Assembly (NCBI GenBank): GCA_009929375.1
Contig: SAAO01000010.1
Span: 1-64,000, forward strand
From: Bacteroidia bacterium
Lineage (GTDB): Bacteria; Bacteroidota; Bacteroidia; Bacteroidales; Paludibacteraceae
Length of the DNA: 64,000 nt
Direction: 5' to 3'
Part shown: piece after piece, positions 58,917 through 64,000 of the stretch
How the letters are laid out: the number at the start of each line of letters is the position of its first letter
Position numbering within the stretch: position 1 is the stretch's first letter
Translations under genes and position numbers: made by a program
Notes under the pieces: model-generated
Told to the model about the DNA's origin: nothing
The model's input: the letters and a program-made list of their open reading frames with translations, nothing else
The model's database searches: none

Positions 58917-60452
58917 ATGAATAAAAACGAAGTATTCGGGCAAAGATTGAAGGCTTTGCAGGAAATGGAAGACAATGCGGCACACCGTCAGCATTTGAAA
59001 GGAAAACTCACAGCCCGCGAACGTATTAATATACTTTTCGACGAGGGAACATTTTTCGAACTTGATGCTTTTGTAGCTCCTGCACAAACGCCTATGAGCA
59101 GCAAACAATCGAACTTTGGTGATGGTGTGGTGGTTGGTCGCGGACTTGTTCAGGGTCGTAGCGTGTTTGCTTACGCTCAGGATTTCACCGTACTTGGCGG
59201 TTCGTTGGGTTATGCCCACGGAATGAAAATTGCAAAAGTACAGGAAATGGCGCTTAAACTGGGTGCTCCTATTGTTGGACTTATGGACTCAGGCGGAGCG
59301 CGTATTCAGGAAGGCGTAAAAAGTCTCTCGGCTTATGCCTCAATTTTCCGCAACAATGTGCAGTCGTCGGGTATTATTCCGCAAATTTCTGCCATTCTCG
59401 GCCCGGCAGCCGGTGGAGCTGTGTATTCCCCTGCCCTCACCGATTTTATTTTCATGACCAATCAGACATCGTATATGTTTGTAACCGGTCCGGACGTGGT
59501 AAAAGAAGTTTTAAACGAGGAAATTGATATGGAAGGCCTCGGAGGTGGCAATGTACATGCCTCGAAAAGTGGTGTGGCACATTTTGTTTCCGACGACGAG
59601 GAACACACTATAATGCTTATCCGTAAACTTTTATCATACATTCCTTCAAACAATTACGAAACACTTCCTGTATCGAACCGTGTAAGCATGTACAGTTCGC
59701 GTCAGGAGTTTCTTGATAAAATCATTCCCGACGACCCAAACCGTCCTTACGACATGAAGGAAGTCATCAATATTATTGTGGACAAAGACAGTTTTTTCGA
59801 AGTACACGAAAAATTTGCCCAGAACATTCTGGTGGGTTTTGCCCGCCTCAACGGAAAATCCATCGGCATTGTGGCCAACCAACCTAAAGTAATGGCCGGA
59901 ACGCTCGATATAAATGCCAGCGTAAAAGGTGCACGTTTCGTTCGTTTCTGCGATGCTTTCAACATTCCGTTGCTTATTATGGAAGATGTACCAGGCTTTC
60001 TGCCCGGCATTGGACAGGAACACAGCGGTATTATCCGTAATGGCGCTAAGTTGCTTTACGCATTTTGCGAAGCTACTGTTCCTAAAATCACAGTTATCAC
60101 ACGCAAAGCATACGGAGGCGCATACATTGTAATGAGCAGTAAAAATACCGGTGGTGACTTTAACTTTGCATGGCCTACAGCCGAAATTGCGGTTATGGGA
60201 CCCGGAGGTGCTATTAAAATTGTGAACAAGCATGAACTGAAAAATGCAGAGAATAAAGCCGAAGTGGAACGCGAACTTATTGAAAAATATAAAAATGAAG
60301 TTGCGAATCCATATAAAGCTGAAGAGTTTGGTCTGGTTGATGAGGTAATACGCCCATCCGATACGCGAAATATTCTGATTACAGCTTTCGAAATACTGGC
60401 AAACAAACAGTATCTGAAACCTGCACGAAAACACGGAAGTATTCCGCTTTAA
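58917..60452 (+). CDS. Acyl-CoA carboxylase, carboxyltransferase (beta) subunit
   Basis: A 511-residue crotonase-fold enzyme that moves a carboxyl group from carboxybiotin to an acyl-CoA, most likely propionyl-CoA. N-terminal and C-terminal halves each hold the acyl-CoA/biotin oxyanion blocks: 'GLMDSGGARIQEGVKSLSAY' and 'ISAILGPAAGGAVYSPAL' in the first, 'DVPGFLPGIGQEHSGI' and 'YGGAYIVMSSKNTGGD' in the second. The first gene of a three-gene operon with biotin carboxylase and carrier, so the set is a heteromeric carboxylase (propionyl-CoA or methylmalonyl-CoA type). Methylmalonyl-CoA metabolism is prominent in propionate-forming Bacteroidales. Confidence 0.92.
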   Translation: MNKNEVFGQRLKALQEMEDNAAHRQHLKGKLTARERINILFDEGTFFELDAFVAPAQTPMSSKQSNFGDGVVVGRGLVQGRSVFAYAQDFTVLGGSLGYAHGMKIAKVQEMALKLGAPIVGLMDSGGARIQEGVKSLSAYASIFRNNVQSSGIIPQISAILGPAAGGAVYSPALTDFIFMTNQTSYMFVTGPDVVKEVLNEEIDMEGLGGGNVHASKSGVAHFVSDDEEHTIMLIRKLLSYIPSNNYETLPVSNRVSMYSSRQEFLDKIIPDDPNRPYDMKEVINIIVDKDSFFEVHEKFAQNILVGFARLNGKSIGIVANQPKVMAGTLDINASVKGARFVRFCDAFNIPLLIMEDVPGFLPGIGQEHSGIIRNGAKLLYAFCEATVPKITVITRKAYGGAYIVMSSKNTGGDFNFAWPTAEIAVMGPGGAIKIVNKHELKNAENKAEVERELIEKYKNEVANPYKAEEFGLVDEVIRPSDTRNILITAFEILANKQYLKPARKHGSIPL

Positions 60453-60454
60453 GG

Positions 60455-60516
60455 ACGAAAGTCAAAGGACAAAAGACATTAGACTTTTGATCTCAGACTT
60501 TTATCTCAGACAAACA
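60455..60516 (+). repeat. GTCTTTTG/GACTTTYG phrase repeat in the carboxylase operon
   Basis: GACGAAAGTCAAAGGACAAAAG (60455 on) is the complement of the words before hisH at 41219-41262, followed by AGACTTTTGATCTCAGAC and TTTTATCTCAGAC in the direct sense. It fills the spacer between the carboxyltransferase and biotin-carboxylase genes. Confidence 0.55.
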
Positions 60517-60560
60517 ACACTGATAAATAAAAGAACACGATACTTTTTAAAGTGAATCGA

Positions 60561-62057
60561 ATGAAAAAAAGACTTTTAATTGCAAACAGAAGCGAAATTG
60601 CTATTCGCATTATCCGATCGGCGCACAAGCTGGGAATAATTGCGGTGGTTTTTCAGAGCGACCGCGAACCGGATGCGCTTTATCTGCAATATGCCGACGA
60701 AGTAATCGCGGCAAAAGATGCTGGTGATGAGAAACCGGTTTTCCTGAATCCCGAAAAAATTGTAAAACTGGCGCTCGAAAACGAAATCGACATGATTCAT
60801 CCGGGCTATGGTTTTTTATCTGAAAATCCTGATTTTGCACTGCTTTGTGAAAATAATGGTATAAACTTCATAGGTCCGTCGCCACAATTAATCCGCGACA
60901 TGGGACTGAAAACTGTGGCTAAAAGCATGGCTATTAAAGCCGGATTACCTTTGGTTCCCGGTAGCGATGGTCCTGTAAAAGATGCTGCAGCCGCTAAAGA
61001 ATTTGCCGACAGCATTGGCTATCCCGTAATTCTGAAAGCTTCGGCCGGAGGTGGTGGACGTGGTATGCGTATTGTGGAAAAACCGGAAACCATTGAACGT
61101 CAATTCAAATCGGCATCCGACGAAGCATTGGCTGCTTTTGGCAACGGCGATATGTTTATTGAGAAATATCTGCAAAACCCCAAACATCTGGAATTCCAGA
61201 TTATGGGCGACAAACATGGCAATGTGATTCATTTGGGCGAACGAGAATGTTCGCTTCAGCGTAAACACCAAAAAATTGTGGAGGAAGCGCCTTCAGCATC
61301 TGTCACAGAACAGATGCGTCACGATATGGGCGAAATGGCTGTACGTTTTGCAAAAGCCATTGGATATTACTCTGCCGGAACCATCGAATTTATTATGGAC
61401 GAAGATGGTTCATATTATTTCATGGAAATGAATACCAGAATTCAGGTAGAACATCCTGTCAGTGAAATGATTACAGGAGTCGATCTGGTTGACTGGCAAA
61501 TTCGCGTGGCGCTGGGCGAAAAACTTACGCTTACTCAGAACGATATCAAACTGAAAGGCTGGGCCATCGAATGTCGTGTCAACACAGAGGATCCGCAAAA
61601 CCGTTTCAGTCCGCAAACGGGCTTTATCGACAAGATTCAGTTCCCTGCAGGTGATCATATTCGCATTGAAACAGGCGTACAAAGTGGTGCTGTGGTGACT
61701 CCGTATTTCGATTCAATGATAGCAAAAATCATTGTTCATGGCGACAACCGTCAGGATGTGATTGACAAAACGCTGAATGCACTTGAAAATTTCACAATGA
61801 TAGGACTGAAAACCACAGTTCCGTTTTGTCGTACAGTGCTAAGACACCCCGACTTTGTGAACGCAAGTTATACCACGCGCTGGGTCGATTCAGTTTTCAC
61901 TCCCGAAATGCTTGAAAACGAAGAAGAAGAAATGATTGGTGCGCTTGCTGCAACTATTATGTACGCTTCTGAATATCTGCAACTTTCATCGGACATACCA
62001 AGTTATAAAAGCGACAGGCTAAACGTTTGGGTACTTAATAAAAGACTGAATTACTGA
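60561..62057 (+). CDS. Acyl-CoA carboxylase, biotin carboxylase subunit
   Basis: A 498-residue ATP-grasp enzyme that carboxylates biotin using bicarbonate and ATP. Domain blocks: 'LLIANRSEIAIRIIRSAHKL' (N-domain), 'KASAGGGGRGMRIVEKPE' (glycine-rich ATP loop), 'EMNTRIQVEHPVSEM' (the catalytic loop), 'GWAIECRVNTEDP' and a C-terminal region including 'GIDKTLNALENFTMIGLKTT'-like text. The frame opens at a GTG (60552), but the ATG at 60561 (MKKRLLIANRSEIA) is the family start. Second gene of the operon, 108 bases after the first. Confidence 0.93.
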   Translation: MKKRLLIANRSEIAIRIIRSAHKLGIIAVVFQSDREPDALYLQYADEVIAAKDAGDEKPVFLNPEKIVKLALENEIDMIHPGYGFLSENPDFALLCENNGINFIGPSPQLIRDMGLKTVAKSMAIKAGLPLVPGSDGPVKDAAAAKEFADSIGYPVILKASAGGGGRGMRIVEKPETIERQFKSASDEALAAFGNGDMFIEKYLQNPKHLEFQIMGDKHGNVIHLGERECSLQRKHQKIVEEAPSASVTEQMRHDMGEMAVRFAKAIGYYSAGTIEFIMDEDGSYYFMEMNTRIQVEHPVSEMITGVDLVDWQIRVALGEKLTLTQNDIKLKGWAIECRVNTEDPQNRFSPQTGFIDKIQFPAGDHIRIETGVQSGAVVTPYFDSMIAKIIVHGDNRQDVIDKTLNALENFTMIGLKTTVPFCRTVLRHPDFVNASYTTRWVDSVFTPEMLENEEEEMIGALAATIMYASEYLQLSSDIPSYKSDRLNVWVLNKRLNY

Positions 62058-62065
62058 TAAATTGC

Positions 62066-62130
62066 TGTATTGGTTAATTAGCCAATTAGTTGATTGGTGA
62101 AATTGTAAATTGTAAAAAATAAAATTGTAA
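62066..62130 (+). repeat. Mixed phrase repeat before the biotin carrier gene
   Basis: Joins two repeat words: CAATTAGTTGATTGG (62083-62097), the complement of 41988-42002 in the TGATG region, and AAATTGTAAATTGTAAAA (62101-62118), like that before the RND pump gene at 18959-18977. Spacer of 81 bases before a start codon. Confidence 0.6.
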
Positions 62131-62138
62131 ATACCTGT

Positions 62139-62687
62139 ATGGGAACTTCATATGTATACAAACGCGATGCTTCGCGACTTTTCATTGCCCTTCGCGACAA
62201 TGGCAAACGCTTCAAACTCTACATTCCCAAAGAGTCGAATCCGGTGATTAACGGACAGGAGCTCGATATTAATTTTGTGGAGCAGGAAGATCTGCACTAT
62301 GCTTTCGACTGGAAAGGCAAACGTTTTCACTGCGAACTTGTATCGCGTGATCAGAACAAAGCTGTGATCAAGGTTAACGGGGTGGAATACAAATTCAGTA
62401 TTGAATCTATTTTCTCGTATGTTCGTCGCGGAATGATTAATTCCGATGCCAATAAAATTGACGAAAACAATATCGTTGCACCTATGCCCGGAAAAATTGT
62501 GGATTTATTTCTGTCCGAAGGCGATCTGGTAAACAAGGGCGAACCTGTTCTTACGCTGGAAGCCATGAAAATGCAGAACGAAATTACTGCAAACTGCAAC
62601 GGAGTAATTCGTAAAATCAAAGTACAGACAGGACAATCGGTCATGAAAGACGAACTTTTGGTTGAAATTCAATCGATTGACGTATAA
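62139..62687 (+). CDS. Biotin carboxyl carrier protein of the acyl-CoA carboxylase
   Basis: A 182-residue carrier. The last 75 residues (about 105-180) form a biotinyl/lipoyl domain: 'IVAPMPGKIVDLFLSEGDLVNKGEPVLTL' and the biotinylation lysine K144 in EAMKMQNE. The first 100 residues ('SYVYKRDASRLFIALRDNGKRF') are strand-rich and probably dock to the carboxylase subunits, as the BT-type domain does in propionyl-CoA carboxylase. Separate subunit instead of a fusion to the carboxylase. Third gene; a terminator follows. Confidence 0.92.
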   Translation: MGTSYVYKRDASRLFIALRDNGKRFKLYIPKESNPVINGQELDINFVEQEDLHYAFDWKGKRFHCELVSRDQNKAVIKVNGVEYKFSIESIFSYVRRGMINSDANKIDENNIVAPMPGKIVDLFLSEGDLVNKGEPVLTLEAMKMQNEITANCNGVIRKIKVQTGQSVMKDELLVEIQSIDV

Positions 62688-62711
62688 AAGCTATTATAAA
62701 TTATTTTATTG

Positions 62712-62766
62712 AAACCTGATTTTTTCCAACAAGAGATTGTATGGATAAAATCAGGTTTCTTTTTAT
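62712..62766 (+). terminator. Terminator of the acyl-CoA carboxylase operon
   Basis: GAAACCTGATTTT (62712-62724) with AAAATCAGGTTTC (62748-62760), then TTTTATTT. It covers the first codons of the long frame that opens at 62709. Confidence 0.9.
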
Positions 62767-62767
62767 T

Positions 62768-62775
62768 TATCTTTG
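62768..62775 (+). promoter_or_regulatory. -7 element of the exonuclease gene
   Basis: TATCTTTG followed by TATCC, a perfect TAnnTTTG match, 38 bases before the ATG at 62814. Confidence 0.75.
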
Positions 62776-62813
62776 TATCCATTATTGGTTACTTGTCTAC
62801 TAAAATTTTAAAA

Positions 62814-63383
62814 ATGACTTTTACCGCCATAGATTTTGAAACAGCTCACGCCTCATTTCCATGCGAAATAGGGCTTACTGTGGTTGAGAACGGACAAATA
62901 ATTGAAAGCCGTTCGTGGTTGATAAAGCCTGCATGTTTTCCTTACATAAATCCATGGAACGAACGTGTGCACGGAATTTCGTCGGCAGAACTGGTCGATG
63001 CACCGGATTTTGGAACATTGTGGAGTGAGATTCATCAATATTTCGACGACCGGATGCTCGTGGCACACAATGCTGCATTTGATATGAGCGTTTTAAGAGC
63101 AGCACTGGCCTATTACGATTTAGCAATACCCTATTCAGAATATTTTTGCAGCGTAAGTCTGTCGCGCAGAATATGGAAAGAGCTGCCAGGTCATTCGCTT
63201 GGCACTGTAGCACAACATTTAGGATTTCATTTTAATCATCACCGCGCAGGCGACGATGCCGAAGTTTGTGCGCGTATTGCACTGAAGGCTCTGGAAAACA
63301 ATGCTCAGGAGGAAGCAACATTGAACGAAATTCTGAAAAGCCTTAATGTAAAGATTCACAATCTACGAAAAGCAGGAAAGTAA
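62814..63383 (+). CDS. DnaQ-family 3'-5' exonuclease
   Basis: A 189-residue DEDDh exonuclease: Exo I 'AIDFETAHAS' (Asp7, Glu9 region), Exo II 'LVAHNAAFDMSVLRAAL', Exo III 'HHRAGDDAEVCARIAL' (H-x-A-G-x-D with a final Asp). Size and motif arrangement match the epsilon/PolC exonuclease-like standalone proteins, which proofread or trim DNA/RNA ends. The frame opens at 62709 within the carboxylase terminator; the promoter and the family N-terminus MTFTAIDFET support the ATG at 62814. Single gene. Confidence 0.9.
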   Translation: MTFTAIDFETAHASFPCEIGLTVVENGQIIESRSWLIKPACFPYINPWNERVHGISSAELVDAPDFGTLWSEIHQYFDDRMLVAHNAAFDMSVLRAALAYYDLAIPYSEYFCSVSLSRRIWKELPGHSLGTVAQHLGFHFNHHRAGDDAEVCARIALKALENNAQEEATLNEILKSLNVKIHNLRKAGK

Positions 63384-63517
63384 CATTTTCATATTTAAAT
63401 CTGAATTTTATCGTCATTTTAATACTATAAACTCAAAAATAGTTTTTATTTATTATTTAAAATCTTTAAAATATAAAATTAGCGGGTAATTTCAATGAAA
63501 CATTTCCCATTTATAAC

Positions 63518-63525
63518 TAAATTTG
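63518..63525 (+). promoter_or_regulatory. -7 element of the diaminopimelate dehydrogenase gene
   Basis: TAAATTTG followed by CGCCC, a perfect TAnnTTTG match, 37 bases before the start codon. Confidence 0.75.
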
Positions 63526-63562
63526 CGCCCCTGTAAACAATAAAACTAAAATAATTGACATT

Positions 63563-64000
63563 ATGACTAAAATTCGTGCTGCCATCGTGGGTTATGGCAA
63601 TATCGGAAAATCGGTTCTCGAAGCCTTGCAGGCAGCTCCCGATTTCGAAGTAGCCGGCGTTGTACGTCGCGCATCGTCAGTAGGAAACAATCCTGCCGAA
63701 CTGAGCAATATTCCAGTGGTTGACGATATTAAGAAACTCGACAAGGTAGATGTAGCCATTCTTTGCTCACCAACACGCAGTGTACCTGCTCAAGCCAAAG
63801 AAATTCTGGCGCTGGGCATTAACACAGTGGACAGTTACGATATTCATGGTGGCATTTGGGATCTTCGTCAAAGTCTTGAACCCATTGCGCAGGGCAACAA
63901 CACTGTTGCCATTATTTCGGCAGGTTGGGATCCGGGAAGCGACTCAGTTGTACGCGCCTTGCTTCAGGCAGTTGCGCCAAAGGGAATTACTTACACTAAT
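63563..64000 (+). CDS. ddh: meso-Diaminopimelate dehydrogenase (N-terminal part, cut by window end)
   Basis: A 146-residue open frame running off the window. I translated it by hand: it begins MTKIRAAIVGYGNIGKSVL, a dinucleotide-binding G-x-G-x-x-G, then 'VVRRASSVG', 'VAILCSPTRSVP' and 'SAGWDPGSDS', the hallmark of meso-diaminopimelate D-dehydrogenase. It makes meso-DAP from tetrahydrodipicolinate, ammonia and NADPH in one step, serving lysine and peptidoglycan synthesis. Only about 45 percent of the expected 300-320 residues are inside the window. It starts 37 bases after a perfect -7 element. Confidence 0.88.
   Translation, partial: MTKIRAAIVGYGNIGKSVLEALQAAPDFEVAGVVRRASSVGNNPAELSNIPVVDDIKKLDKVDVAILCSPTRSVPAQAKEILALGINTVDSYDIHGGIWDLRQSLEPIAQGNNTVAIISAGWDPGSDSVVRALLQAVAPKGITYTN

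Noticed and set aside
59646..60434. 262-residue open frame antisense to the carboxyltransferase gene
   Set aside because: Shadow of a strongly conserved gene; no start signal or recognisable motif.

Overview
The window reads as chromosomal DNA from a member of the Bacteroidota, most likely the order Bacteroidales. Four things support this. Many genes are preceded by the Bacteroidota -7 promoter element TAnnTTTG, while Shine-Dalgarno sequences are weak or absent. Lineage-typical proteins are present (GldG, DUF5683, DUF4270, a PG0541-type transporter protein, a short AMP nucleosidase, a short GT5 'glycogen/starch synthase', a UbiA-type lipid prenyltransferase). Base composition is moderately AT-rich with very AT-rich spacers. 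Gene orders such as ftsK-lolA-trxB and parA-parB-DUF5683-mltD also fit. I cannot name the genus. I see no rRNA, tRNA, CRISPR array, prophage or insertion sequence; this is mostly core genome with dense operons.

Layout. 1-6650: SPOR lipoprotein, Fe-type superoxide dismutase, uracil permease, then an operon of a small helical protein, rlmB, an RluA-type pseudouridine synthase, a UbiA prenyltransferase and maf. 6650-11900 (minus): rsmF, an MBL-fold hydrolase, a DUF6340-like lipoprotein, a small HTH protein and an M20 dipeptidase. 12250-15580: a two-gene Wza/Wzc polysaccharide export unit with its own promoter and terminator. 15730-22590: a TetR regulator and a TolC/adaptor/RND efflux operon ending in a PII-like PG0541-type gene. 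22880-30560 (minus): CotH-type lipoprotein with GldG, then ftsK-lolA-trxB. 30690-36460: parA-parB-DUF5683-mltD-merR, alkaline phosphatase, YgbA_NO protein. 36460-39500 (minus): FMN-binding protein, DUF4270 lipoprotein, short GT5; divergent to panC-panD, followed by a lone hisH, tgt and an LptF/G permease. 44500-47900: mgsA, a CDF zinc exporter, a Wzz-like protein and a rhomboid protease. 48050-52810: a glycogen/alpha-glucan operon (debranching enzyme, GT4, GH57). 52810-57000 (minus): amn, holA, tex. 57000-64000: an HsdR_N protein, two tandem small exported paralogs, a three-gene acyl-CoA carboxylase operon, a DnaQ-like exonuclease, and diaminopimelate dehydrogenase cut by the window end.

Points of interest. 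Several spacers hold short phrase-like repeats (TGATG, GACTTTYG/GTCTTTTG, TTGTAAAT, TTAGTCGGTAG words), some shared between loci up to 20 kb apart and in both orientations. A 17-bp palindrome touches the efflux promoter next to the TetR gene. The Tgt enzyme has lost the cysteines of its zinc site. A pair of unrecognised exported paralogs sits under one promoter with a hairpin between them. A terminator stands immediately before the YgbA_NO start codon. Many start codons were moved from the longest frame to an internal ATG because a promoter, terminator, signal peptide or family N-terminus demanded it.
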